A stretch of DNA of 64,000 nucleotides from Nitrospirales bacterium (GTDB taxonomy: Bacteria; Nitrospirota; Nitrospiria; Nitrospirales; UBA8639). The notes below the pieces were generated by a model, which did no database searches, had not been told where the DNA came from, and saw only the letters and a program-made list of their open reading frames with translations. This document shows, in pieces, positions 9,695-19,024 of this stretch (position 1 is its first letter; every line of letters begins with the position of its first letter). The DNA lies in contig BQIU01000014.1 of assembly GCA_021603905.1 (NCBI GenBank), positions 1-64,000 on the forward strand, read 5' to 3'. The position numbers and the translations under genes are program-made.

Positions 9695-10591
9695 ATGACC
9701 AACAGACAACTCATTCTTGTTGTAAAAGAAAACTTCATGAACGAAAAACCACGGATACCAGAAATCCCGAAAGTCTACTACCGCATCCTCTTCGTAGCAT
9801 CAGCTCTCATACTCACACTCATACGTTATCTTTCTTTCGACCATTCTGAAACACTCCACCCATTTGTGAAAACAGGGGACGTTGAAACCGTTCGCGCACT
9901 TATTACAAAAGGAGCGCACGTCAATACTCAAACGACTCAAGGTGCTACCCCCTTACACTTTGCCGCCCAAAAAGGCAGTCTTCCTATCACCAAACTGCTC
10001 CTTGAGAATGGCGCAGATCTCCAGGCACGGTATCAACACATTTGGACCCCATTACATCTCGCGGTACAAGAGGGGCACGAAGATCTGACCAAATTCCTTC
10101 TTGCACAGGGAGCTATGCTCAACAGTCAAAAAAACGAGTTTACTCCTCTCCATATAGCCGCTCAACAGAATCATCTCAATATCGCGAGAATACTCTTAAC
10201 ATACCAAGCTAATATTCACGCACAATACCGTAACGGATGGACCCCACTGCATCTTTCAGCGCAAGAGGGACATAGTCAGATGGTCAATTTTCTGCTCCAA
10301 CATGGAGCACATATTGAAGCACAAAATGCTTTAGGAATGACTCCCTTACATTGCGCGGCTCAACTCGGTCGTCTAGATGTCATCCAAGTTTTACTCAAAC
10401 ACGGAGCCGACCCTACCAAACAAGACACAACTGGACAAACCCCAAAACAACTCGCCATCACCTTTCAACACGACGAGGCTAGTCAGCTACTCAACGAGCC
10501 ATTTGACACAAAACGTCCTTTTAATGTAGAGCTTTTGGCTATACCAACATACGATTCCTCCATACTCTTAACCAAGACGTCAGACTTCTAG
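9695..10591 (+). CDS. membrane-anchored ankyrin-repeat protein
   Basis: The N-terminus has one hydrophobic helix (about residues 28-46, ILFVASALILTLIRYL) followed by ankyrin repeats. Five repeats show the TPLHxAxxxGH core (for example ATPLHFAAQKGS and WTPLHLAVQEGH), flanked by a capping half-repeat (VKTGDVETVRALI) and a final degenerate repeat (QTPKQLA). Ankyrin domains bind proteins; partner and role are unknown here. The ATG at 9737 would give a shorter tail before the helix and is an equally plausible start, since neither has a strong ribosome binding site. Confidence 0.85.
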   Translation: MTNRQLILVVKENFMNEKPRIPEIPKVYYRILFVASALILTLIRYLSFDHSETLHPFVKTGDVETVRALITKGAHVNTQTTQGATPLHFAAQKGSLPITKLLLENGADLQARYQHIWTPLHLAVQEGHEDLTKFLLAQGAMLNSQKNEFTPLHIAAQQNHLNIARILLTYQANIHAQYRNGWTPLHLSAQEGHSQMVNFLLQHGAHIEAQNALGMTPLHCAAQLGRLDVIQVLLKHGADPTKQDTTGQTPKQLAITFQHDEASQLLNEPFDTKRPFNVELLAIPTYDSSILLTKTSDF

Positions 10592-10863
10592 ACGGCCTAC
10601 CCGTAAGACAAATTGTCTGCCATAATAGAAAGAAACAAAACACGTTCCAGTATCTGCCCCTCTCGACAATCCTTGCGTCAACCTCGGAATACCAATTAGG
10701 CATTCCATGTTTAAACTTGTCGCACCTGGACGTGTCGATTAACGTAGCCTATAGACGCAATGTAACGTTGAAAAATTTTGGAACGGCTGTCTATCTCCAA
10801 AACACACGTGTCTTCACATATCATTGCATCTCACTTCAATTTCAGACCACGGAGGGATAGATT

Positions 10864-11256
10864 ATGACAGTGTTCTACAGACTCGGTGTATTTTGTATGC
10901 TGGCAAACACTCTCACATTGGGATGTTCGACGACTCCCTCGACAGTTCATTCAGACCAAGAGAGTCTCGGCCAAGGCATCGTTGTCGGAGCATTAGCAGA
11001 ACAACAAAAACTACAAAATGGCATTGAATCCTGGCCCCCTTCTCTAACCGTCACCGGACAAGTCACCAAAATTGAAGGTGCGGCCTACCTCCTGACAAAC
11101 AATGCTGGAGATACCATACGCCTCCCGGTTGATCAAGAAACGATGATTGATCGGCCAGCCCATGTGGGCGACTGGCTCAAAGCCTACACCGATAATAGCG
11201 GCCGAGCCTTACAGATCAGAAATATTGATGAAGAAATGATAGTAGCAGAAAATTAA
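10864..11256 (+). CDS. small lipoprotein with a beta-rich C-terminal domain
   Basis: A 130-aa secreted lipoprotein. A hydrophobic signal segment ends in the lipobox LTLGC, with Cys21 the predicted lipidated residue. The second half (VTGQVTKIEGAAYLLTNNAG, then VGDWLKAYTD) looks like a small beta-barrel of the kind found in periplasmic lipoproteins of unknown role. The start is well supported by GGAGGGA about six bases before the ATG. It is followed by nuoN, convergent, 54 bases away. Function unknown. Confidence 0.8.
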   Translation: MTVFYRLGVFCMLANTLTLGCSTTPSTVHSDQESLGQGIVVGALAEQQKLQNGIESWPPSLTVTGQVTKIEGAAYLLTNNAGDTIRLPVDQETMIDRPAHVGDWLKAYTDNSGRALQIRNIDEEMIVAEN

Positions 11257-11310
11257 GACAACATGGCGCCCTTCAGGTAATCAGACAGAAAGAACGCCGC
11301 GCCAAGAACG

Positions 11311-12792
11311 TTAGGGAAATGAAATCACGGCCGACGTGGTCACAGAGACCAGAGGTCCTGGGAATACTCCCAAGAAAACCACGCCTGCAAGCGCGCAAGC
11401 CAAGACAACGGATGTGGTAGGAGAAAATGCGAGACGGGTATCGTGCTCTTGAGTGGCTGAAGGTTCCCGCATATACATTACCATCACCACGCGTAAATAA
11501 TAGAAAGCAGAAATAGTCGCGAAGATCAATCCAATAATCGCCAACCAAGCCATACCAGCATTTACCGCAGCCATAAAGAGATAAAATTTTCCCATGAACC
11601 CAGCCGTTGGTGGAATACCGGCAAGGGAGACCATGAAAACCATCATGAGAAATGCAGCGCCTTTATGACGCTTTGAGAGACCGGTAAAGTCATTAAGCTC
11701 TTCGCCTTCCAACCCCCCCCGCCTCAAAATCCCAATCATCGCAAATGCCCCCATGGTCATAAACGAATAAATTGCTAAATAGAGCATCACACTGGAAACC
11801 CCACGAGAAGCAATGGGATCGCCATTGACTACGGATCCTGCCACCACAATGCCAATTAAAGCATACCCGGCATGCGCAATGCTGGAATAAGCGAGCATAC
11901 GCTTCAGATTGGTCTGGACAATCGCAACGAGATTACCAAGCACAATTGTGATTAAACAGATGACTAATATGAGACCTTGCCAATTCGGTTTCACCCCGCC
12001 AAACCCTTCGAGCAGGACTCGGAGAAACGCGGCAAAACTGGCGGCCTTGGATGCTACGGCCATAAAGGCCGTCACGGATGTCGGAGCCCCTTGATACACA
12101 TCAGGAGTCCACATATGAAAGGGAACGGCGGAAACCTTAAATCCAAATCCGACAATCAGCAGCATGGTCGCCATCAAAACTAGTGGATCATCGAACCCTC
12201 GACTATTGACCGCCTGGGAAATGTCCGTCAGTTTCGTACTCCCGGCAACTCCATACAGAAGAGAGATACCATACAAAAGAATGCCCGATGAGAACGATCC
12301 AAGAATAAAATACTTCGCCGATGATTCAATAGATTTCGCTTCGAATCGTTTGAACCCGGCCATGATATACAGCGCGATCGACATGAGTTCGATTCCCAAA
12401 TAGATCGTCAACAGGTCAGCACCCGACACCATGATCATCATCCCGGCAAGCGACAACAGGATGAATCCATAATACTCGGCAAGATCAATTTTTTCTTCTT
12501 TTAAATACGTCATCGAGAGAAGAATCGTCAGCCCACTGATGACATAGAGCAGCAATTTCCAGAAAGCGGCATACGGATCAATAATGACCAAATCGCTAAA
12601 CGCCAAGACACGATGATTCAAATCGCCAATCGTAACGACAAAGCAGGCAACGAGAGCCCCAAGACTCATCCAAGCCAAGAGATCTTTTTTCGACGAAGGG
12701 GTAATAGGATCGAGGACGAGCAACAAGCACGCGGCTCCAACAATCAGGAGTTCCGGCAATATCGCTCCGAGATCAACCAGTGAAGGGGTCAT
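11311..12792 (-). CDS. nuoN: NADH-quinone oxidoreductase subunit N
   Basis: One of the three antiporter-like membrane subunits of complex I that couple electron transfer to proton pumping. At 493 aa it has about 14 predicted membrane helices. The expected helix-7/8 region with conserved Lys/His and the discontinuous helix motif AVPFHMWTPDVYQGAP are present. It is the last gene of the operon and overlaps nuoM by four bases (ATGA), so the two are translationally coupled. Confidence 0.95.
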   Translation of the reverse strand: MTPSLVDLGAILPELLIVGAACLLLVLDPITPSSKKDLLAWMSLGALVACFVVTIGDLNHRVLAFSDLVIIDPYAAFWKLLLYVISGLTILLSMTYLKEEKIDLAEYYGFILLSLAGMMIMVSGADLLTIYLGIELMSIALYIMAGFKRFEAKSIESSAKYFILGSFSSGILLYGISLLYGVAGSTKLTDISQAVNSRGFDDPLVLMATMLLIVGFGFKVSAVPFHMWTPDVYQGAPTSVTAFMAVASKAASFAAFLRVLLEGFGGVKPNWQGLILVICLITIVLGNLVAIVQTNLKRMLAYSSIAHAGYALIGIVVAGSVVNGDPIASRGVSSVMLYLAIYSFMTMGAFAMIGILRRGGLEGEELNDFTGLSKRHKGAAFLMMVFMVSLAGIPPTAGFMGKFYLFMAAVNAGMAWLAIIGLIFATISAFYYLRVVMVMYMREPSATQEHDTRLAFSPTTSVVLACALAGVVFLGVFPGPLVSVTTSAVISFP

Positions 12793-14366
12793 GGCGTGTG
12801 ACTCCCTGAGGTGAATGATTGTGAGCGAGAATTTGAAATGAATGACAGGTCCTGTAAATCATGGACAGGCCGATCAACTGTCATCACTTGAGCCTGCCGT
12901 TGAACCAGACGATCAACGCTAGCATGCATGACGTCGAGGAATGGCTTGGGATACAGTCCAATCCAGAACACCAAGATCACCAAGGGCACCATCATGCCAA
13001 ATTCACGAAAGTTGAGATCTCTAAGCTTGGGAGCCATCTGTTCAGATGGCGTGCCATACACCACTCGCTGCAGCATATAAAGAATATAGGCCGCCGCTAA
13101 AATGATGCCGAGTGAGGCAAGCGTCGCGGCAAATTTACTCCACACAAATGCGCCAATAAGCACAAGGAATTCACCAACAAAACTATTCATCCCAGGAAGC
13201 CCAACAGACGAAAGCGCAAAGATTACAAGAAATGTGGCGTATTGCGGCATCGGCGTGGCAAGTCCAGCATTATCAGAAATTTGTCGACTATGGGTTCGTT
13301 CATAAATGATTCCGACACACATAAAGAGGGCACCTGTCGTAATCCCATGATTCACCATCTGTAAAATGGCGCCTTCAATACCCTGCGCATTGAATGCAAA
13401 AATCCCAAGCGTCACAAACCCCATATGGCTCACACTGGAATAGGCAATAAGTTTCTTCAGATCAGACTGCGCGAGCGCCATATACGCCCCATAGATGATC
13501 GCGATCACAGACAACGTCATCATCGCAGGCGTAAAAAGTTCGGTGGCATCAGGCAGCATAGGCAACGAAAAACGAAGAAACCCATAGGTCCCCATCTTGA
13601 GCAACACACTCGCCAAAATAATACTGCCGGCCGTCGGAGCTTCAACATGCGCATCCGGCAACCACGTATGAAATGGGAACATCGGCACTTTCACGGCAAA
13701 CGCGGCAAAAAAAGCCCAAAAGAGTAACGCCTGAAGACTTGGCGCATATTCAGCCTGGCTCAACGACAAAATATCGAAGGTCTGACCGCCTTGGAAAAAC
13801 AACACCAAAATCGCCACGAGAAGAAGAATACTCCCGGCCAAGGTATAGAGGAAAAACTTAATGGCCGCATACACACGATTCGGGCCACCCCACACACCAA
13901 TCAACAGGTACATGGGAATGAGCATGGTTTCCCAAAACACATAAAACAGCACAAAATCCAACGCGCAAAAAACTCCAATTGTCGCCGTTTCCATAACCAG
14001 CAAACTGATCATAAACTCACGAACCCGTGTTTCAATCGCCGTCCATGAGACAAGGATACACAGTGGAGTCAGGAAGGTCGTAAGAAGCACAAGGGGCATG
14101 CTGATCCCATCAATTCCCACAGAATAATTGATGGGTGGTGAGGCAATCCAAAAATGCCGTTCGACAAACTGCATCCCGGCATTGGTGTTATCGAATAATA
14201 TCCAGAGTGGTAACGACGCAAGAAACACGAAGCCTGAGGAGGCGAGTGCAACCTGTCTCGCGGAGGACTCTTTCGCAAGAAGAATGGCTCCGACTCCGAT
14301 GATAGGCAAAAAAATCACCAACGTCAGCCAAGGAAATCCACCTGCTGGCATCACCATATCAGTCAT
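12789..14366 (-). CDS. nuoM: NADH-quinone oxidoreductase subunit M
   Basis: Antiporter-like proton-pumping subunit of complex I (525 aa, about 14 helices). The family motif FPFHTWLPDAHVEAPT is intact, and conserved Glu and Lys residues of the channel are visible (for example in VFWETMLIP). There is only one NuoM in this locus, so it is the ordinary arrangement and not the two-NuoM type. It follows nuoL after 91 non-coding bases and overlaps nuoN. Confidence 0.95.
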   Translation of the reverse strand: MTDMVMPAGGFPWLTLVIFLPIIGVGAILLAKESSARQVALASSGFVFLASLPLWILFDNTNAGMQFVERHFWIASPPINYSVGIDGISMPLVLLTTFLTPLCILVSWTAIETRVREFMISLLVMETATIGVFCALDFVLFYVFWETMLIPMYLLIGVWGGPNRVYAAIKFFLYTLAGSILLLVAILVLFFQGGQTFDILSLSQAEYAPSLQALLFWAFFAAFAVKVPMFPFHTWLPDAHVEAPTAGSIILASVLLKMGTYGFLRFSLPMLPDATELFTPAMMTLSVIAIIYGAYMALAQSDLKKLIAYSSVSHMGFVTLGIFAFNAQGIEGAILQMVNHGITTGALFMCVGIIYERTHSRQISDNAGLATPMPQYATFLVIFALSSVGLPGMNSFVGEFLVLIGAFVWSKFAATLASLGIILAAAYILYMLQRVVYGTPSEQMAPKLRDLNFREFGMMVPLVILVFWIGLYPKPFLDVMHASVDRLVQRQAQVMTVDRPVHDLQDLSFISNSRSQSFTSGSHTP

Positions 14367-14457
14367 AGCGTAAGAGAAATGTCATAGTGAAAGTAACGGA
14401 TTTTCTTTGCGACACCATCGCATTTTTCAATTGACAGTTTTCATGTTGCATTGTCTG

Positions 14458-16350
14458 TTAGTAGAACAAATAGACTCCTAAGATTGTTACCGCACCAACA
14501 GTCATGGCCAGCGCATAATTTTGCGCCTCCCCACTTTGAAGTAATCGAGTCACCCAACCAATCCATGCCACGCCACGTGCGATTCCATTCACCGCGCCAT
14601 CAATGACCGCCACATCAACACGTTTCCACATCTGATCTGCGGCTTGAAACGTCGGATTCACAATAGACTTATCGTAGGCCTCATCGACATACCACTTATT
14701 CAGAGAAAATTGGTAAAGGGCTTGCCATCGGGTTGCCATCCGTTCCGGTAACCCCGGCGATTGAACATAGACAAAATACGCAGCAGCGATTCCCGTGAGG
14801 CCAAGGAGTGTGGCGACAATCATGATGCCCGCGGCTGCCGTGCCATGGTGGGCACCCCCACTTCCAGGAAATGCCGGCTGCAGAAATTCAGGAATGCCAA
14901 TATAACCAGCCACGAGGCTTAACACCGCAAGAACCAAGAGCGGATAGGTCATGGTCTTGGATGGTTCATGGATATGATCGGCATGATGAGGATCAACTCT
15001 CGACTCTCCCCAAAAGGTCACAAACACTAATCGAAAGCTATAAAATGCCGTCATCAGGGCAGTCAACAACCCTAACACCGTCAGGATCTTCCCCAAATCG
15101 CCAGACATCCAGGCGACCAACAACAATTCGTCCTTACTGAAAAATCCGGAAGTCAATGGGAATCCGGCTAAGGCTAATGATCCAATGACAAACGTCCAAT
15201 ACGTAATAGGCAACTTATCTTTCAACCCACCCATTCGCCGCATATCTTGTTCATGATGCAACGCGATGATCACGGAACCACAACCTAAAAAAAGCAGCGC
15301 CTTAAACGCGCCATGCGTCAGCAAATGATAAATACCTTCAACATAGCCACCGAGACCACATGCCATGATCATGTACCCGAGTTGGCTCATCGTCGAATAG
15401 GCGACTACCCGTTTGATATCGGTTTGCGTCAGAGCAATCGTTGCGCCGACCACCATCGTCAATCCACCCACCATAGCTACGACATTCATCGCCACTGGCG
15501 ACAAGTTATACAGTGGCGACAATCGTGCCACCATAAATACGCCAGCCGTGACCATGGTCGCGGCATGGATCAAAGCAGAGATAGGCGTCGGCCCTTCCAT
15601 CGCATCCGGCAGCCAAACATGAAGAGGAACCTGCGCTGACTTTCCAATGGCTCCGACAAAGAGCAACAGACAAATCAACGTCAAGGCCGAGACGTCCCAA
15701 CTACCTCCAACAGAACCCAACAGATTCACTGTGGCATTCACCATCTTCGGGGCCGCATCAAATACCGGCAGGTAGGCCAAACTTCCAAACATGACGAAGA
15801 CCAATAAAATTCCCAGTAAAAACCCAAAATCACCTACACGGTTCACAACAAACGCCTTTGTCGCGGCGGCTCTCGCAGACTGTCGTTCGTACCAATGACC
15901 AATCAACAGATAGGAACACAACCCGACAGCCTCCCAAAATACAAACAGCTGCAGGAAATTATCCGACATCACGAGCATCAACATCGAAAAGGTGAAAAGC
16001 GCAATATTGCTAAAGAATCGATCGTAGGCTGGTTCCCCGTTCATATAGCCAATCGTGTAGATATGGACGAGAGAACTGACAATCGTGACCAAGAGCAACA
16101 TGACCACGGTCAACTGATCGAGATAAAGCCCCAACTCAATACGCAGATCTCCTGATGTGGCCCAGGTATAGAGCGGAATGTGCAGGATATTCCCGTTGGC
16201 CACTTCAGAGAAAGCCACAACGGAAAATACGAAGGACAGCAGCACAGCCGGAACAGCAATCAAGTGACTTCGGCCTTTAAAATACTGGCCAAAAAGTCCA
16301 ATACTGACAAACGCCAAGAGTGGGAGGAGAGGAATTAAGACGTAGAGCAT
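14458..16350 (-). CDS. nuoL: NADH-quinone oxidoreductase subunit L
   Basis: The distal antiporter-like subunit of complex I (630 aa). It shows the NuoL motif VPLHVWLPDAMEGPTPISAL and a C-terminal extension (about residues 500-630) that in known structures forms the long lateral helix clamping the membrane arm, plus a last membrane helix (ALAMTVGAVTILGVYLFY). It begins four bases after nuoK. Length and motifs are normal for the family. Confidence 0.95.
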   Translation of the reverse strand: MLYVLIPLLPLLAFVSIGLFGQYFKGRSHLIAVPAVLLSFVFSVVAFSEVANGNILHIPLYTWATSGDLRIELGLYLDQLTVVMLLLVTIVSSLVHIYTIGYMNGEPAYDRFFSNIALFTFSMLMLVMSDNFLQLFVFWEAVGLCSYLLIGHWYERQSARAAATKAFVVNRVGDFGFLLGILLVFVMFGSLAYLPVFDAAPKMVNATVNLLGSVGGSWDVSALTLICLLLFVGAIGKSAQVPLHVWLPDAMEGPTPISALIHAATMVTAGVFMVARLSPLYNLSPVAMNVVAMVGGLTMVVGATIALTQTDIKRVVAYSTMSQLGYMIMACGLGGYVEGIYHLLTHGAFKALLFLGCGSVIIALHHEQDMRRMGGLKDKLPITYWTFVIGSLALAGFPLTSGFFSKDELLLVAWMSGDLGKILTVLGLLTALMTAFYSFRLVFVTFWGESRVDPHHADHIHEPSKTMTYPLLVLAVLSLVAGYIGIPEFLQPAFPGSGGAHHGTAAAGIMIVATLLGLTGIAAAYFVYVQSPGLPERMATRWQALYQFSLNKWYVDEAYDKSIVNPTFQAADQMWKRVDVAVIDGAVNGIARGVAWIGWVTRLLQSGEAQNYALAMTVGAVTILGVYLFY

Positions 16351-16354
16351 TGAC

Positions 16355-16660
16355 TTACCACTTCAACAACCGGAAGTCATCAACATTAATACTCGGAGTA
16401 TGACGGTATAAAGCAATAATGATCGCTAATCCAACCGCAACTTCAGCTGCCGCGACGGTTAACGCAAAAAACACAAAAACTTGACCGGATAAATTCCCGA
16501 GATATGCAGAAAAGGCCACAAAATTAATATTTGTCGCATTGAGCATCAACTCAATCGATAACAAAATAATAATAATATTTCGGCGTGTGAGGACGCCGAC
16601 CAAGCCGATCAGAAAGATCAACCCACTTAACATGACGTAATAGCTAATAGGAACAGCCAT
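16355..16660 (-). CDS. nuoK: NADH-quinone oxidoreductase subunit K
   Basis: Small membrane subunit (101 aa, three helices) of the complex I proton-path core. The two buried glutamates of the family are seen in [12 protein letters not shown] (helix 2) and [11 protein letters not shown] (helix 3). The ATG start overlaps the last base of the nuoJ stop codon, and nuoL follows after four bases, so J-K-L are tightly coupled. Confidence 0.94.
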   Translation of the reverse strand: MAVPISYYVMLSGLIFLIGLVGVLTRRNIIIILLSIELMLNATNINFVAFSAYLGNLSGQVFVFFALTVAAAEVAVGLAIIIALYRHTPSINVDDFRLLKW

Positions 16661-17175
16661 CAGGATTTTTGATCTAACAGACCTTTTTTAGAGAGAATGA
16701 CAGCCCCGACCATCGCCACAAGCAAAATTAATGAGGCCACTTCAAACGGGAACAGATAGGTTGAAAATAAGACCTGTCCAATCAATTCGGTATTTCCCGT
16801 CACAGCCCCGGCAGATTCGACTGCAGCAGGAGCTGGAAAGACGGGCCCTTTGCTCTGCAACACCAACAAAACCGCCTCAGTCAATAGCGTCACCCCTAAA
16901 AATAATGCGACAAACGATTGTCGATGCAAACGCAATTCTCGTTTCACATTGAGTAACATCACGACAAAAAGATACAAGACAAGAATGGCTCCGGCATACA
17001 CAATAATTTGAATGGCTGCCAAGAACTCCGCATGAAGTGTGACATAGAGCCCGGCCACATGAAAAAACATCACCAGAAGCGATAAGACGCTATAAATTGG
17101 ATTCCGAAGTGCAACCACGAGCGTCGCTGTGACGACGATAATACTCGCGAAGTAAAAAAATATGAGACTTTCCAT
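16660..17175 (-). CDS. nuoJ: NADH-quinone oxidoreductase subunit J
   Basis: Membrane subunit of complex I (171 aa, five helices). Helix 3 holds the conserved [20 protein letters not shown] segment, whose pi-bulge tyrosine region is characteristic of NuoJ and takes part in coupling. It follows nuoI after a 160-base non-coding gap, the longest inside the operon, and overlaps nuoK by one base. Confidence 0.94.
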   Translation of the reverse strand: MESLIFFYFASIIVVTATLVVALRNPIYSVLSLLVMFFHVAGLYVTLHAEFLAAIQIIVYAGAILVLYLFVVMLLNVKRELRLHRQSFVALFLGVTLLTEAVLLVLQSKGPVFPAPAAVESAGAVTGNTELIGQVLFSTYLFPFEVASLILLVAMVGAVILSKKGLLDQKS

Positions 17176-17335
17176 ACTCTAATTAAACCCAAACAGTTTC
17201 TAGCTTCCCGCGTGTCGTTGATACAACACGAACACATACATCACTCAAACTCGATCCTCTGTACGCAAATACATCGTCATTTGCCAATTCGGCAAAGTCC
17301 TGCCCATAGCGCATCACGCCGGCAGCAAGGAGTCT

Positions 17336-17875
17336 TTAGCTCTCCTTTTGAGGAAGACTTTGGAATGCCACATTGAAGTGGGCAACATTGGGATGCTGAA
17401 ATTCGATGCGTTTTTCACGCACTGGGAAGGCTCGATCCCCGATCGCTAATAACTGTTGCTTATCCAAGTGGAGATTCCGCTTATCGTACACGGCCCATTC
17501 GAATTCACGTGTCATACCCAATGCATCGACAGGGCAGGCTTGCACACAGAGTCCACAAAATAGACACCGTGTCATATCCATATAATATTCTTTAGAGTAG
17601 CGTTTCGTCGGCTCGCCAGGTACTTCGGCACTCACCACTCGAATCACTCGAGAGGGGCAGGCGGCTTCACATAAGTCACACCCAACACATTTTTCCGTTT
17701 CATCATCATATTTCAAAAGAGCCAGCATCCCTCGATAGTTTTCGGGAAGAGGCTTTTTCTCATGAGGATATTGAATGGTAATGGGCTTGTATCGGAGAAG
17801 ATGAGACATCGTCGTCTTCATACCTAACAAGAGTTCATAGAACGTGAGCGTCTTAATCCATTCTTTAATTTTCAT
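17336..17875 (-). CDS. nuoI: NADH-quinone oxidoreductase subunit I
   Basis: The 8Fe ferredoxin-like subunit carrying clusters N6a and N6b, which pass electrons toward N2 in NuoB. Both CxxCxxCxxxCP motifs are complete (CVGCDLCEAACPS and CLFCGLCVQACPVD). At 179 aa it is a usual length, with an amphipathic N-terminal helix that lies on the membrane in known structures. It begins 18 bases after nuoH. GGGTGAAAT precedes the ATG. Confidence 0.96.
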   Translation of the reverse strand: MKIKEWIKTLTFYELLLGMKTTMSHLLRYKPITIQYPHEKKPLPENYRGMLALLKYDDETEKCVGCDLCEAACPSRVIRVVSAEVPGEPTKRYSKEYYMDMTRCLFCGLCVQACPVDALGMTREFEWAVYDKRNLHLDKQQLLAIGDRAFPVREKRIEFQHPNVAHFNVAFQSLPQKES

Positions 17876-17893
17876 ATTTCACCCACTTCTCGA

Positions 17894-18955
17894 TTACGAA
17901 CCCGGAAAGATATAGGCAAAGATGGACGTAACGACAATATTCCCAATCGCAATTGGCAATAAGACTTTCCACCCAAACCGCATCAATTGGTCATAACGCA
18001 ATCGTGGTAACGTGGCACGAATCCAAAAGAAGAAAAACAAAAAGGCATAGACTTTTAACGTGAACCAAAAAATTCCGGTTATCCAGACCATCGACCCCGC
18101 CCCTTGAAGAATCGGCAACGGTGCCTGCCATCCACCGAAAAATAAGACAGAGGCTACACAGGACACCAAAATCATATTCGCGTATTCAGCCAGGAAGAAG
18201 AAAGCGAAACGCATTCCGCTGTATTCGGTAAAGAAGCCGGCGACCAATTCACTTTCTGCTTCAGGCAAATCAAACGGGACTCGATTGGTTTCCGCAACAG
18301 CTGAAATAATGAACACGACGAAGGCAATGGCTTGCGGAAACGGCAACGCAAAGAAGAACCAATTCCAGAACCCGCCAGCTTGAGCTTCAGTAATTTCCAC
18401 CATGCTGAGTGACCCGGTGAGCAACAAGACGCCAACAATCGAGAGACCAACATTCAGCTCATAACTAATGAGCTGAGCCGCCGACCGCAATCCACCCAAT
18501 AATGAATACTTACTATTCGACGACCACCCACCCAAAATAATTCCATAGGCCCCAATCGACGTAAACGCCAGGATATACAAGATACCGATATTGATGTCGC
18601 TAATTGCGAAAGGTTGAAATTCAACTCCAAAGAAGTCAACAGTCCAATTGGGTCCGAACGGAATAACGGCAAAGCCGATCAACGCGGGCACTAATGACAG
18701 CACCGGAGCCATCATAAACATCATCCGATTGGCTCCTGCAGGGATAATGTCTTCTTTAAAGAACAGCTTCAGCCCATCAGCTACCGGCTGTAAAATTCCA
18801 TACGGTCCGACTTCCATTGGCCCCATACGATCCTGCATCCAACTCAACACCTTCCGTTCCAAAAGAGTCAGGATGGCAACGGTCAGTAAGACAATACCCA
18901 TAACAGCAGCAATTTGGGTCACCGTAAGCGCGAATTTTATGCCGAAATCAAACAC
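17894..18955 (-). CDS. nuoH: NADH-quinone oxidoreductase subunit H
   Basis: Membrane subunit at the quinone chamber, joining peripheral and membrane arms (353 aa, about eight helices). The family motifs LLERKVLSWMQDRMGP near the N-terminus and ETNRVPFDLPEAESELVAG in the loop facing the quinone site are intact. The start is a GTG at 18955 with GGAG seven bases upstream. It lies between nuoG and nuoI, the usual order. Confidence 0.96.
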   Translation of the reverse strand: MFDFGIKFALTVTQIAAVMGIVLLTVAILTLLERKVLSWMQDRMGPMEVGPYGILQPVADGLKLFFKEDIIPAGANRMMFMMAPVLSLVPALIGFAVIPFGPNWTVDFFGVEFQPFAISDINIGILYILAFTSIGAYGIILGGWSSNSKYSLLGGLRSAAQLISYELNVGLSIVGVLLLTGSLSMVEITEAQAGGFWNWFFFALPFPQAIAFVVFIISAVAETNRVPFDLPEAESELVAGFFTEYSGMRFAFFFLAEYANMILVSCVASVLFFGGWQAPLPILQGAGSMVWITGIFWFTLKVYAFLFFFFWIRATLPRLRYDQLMRFGWKVLLPIAIGNIVVTSIFAYIFPGS

Positions 18956-19024
18956 GAGGTTACTCCAAGATTAAGAAAGAATAACGATGCAACACCTCAA
19001 CCGTTGCATGACCCACCACAGACC

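Noticed and set aside
10616-10628. Short palindrome AGACAA-A-TTGTCT after the ankyrin gene
   Set aside because: Only six base pairs with a one-base centre and no T-run; too weak to call a terminator or operator.
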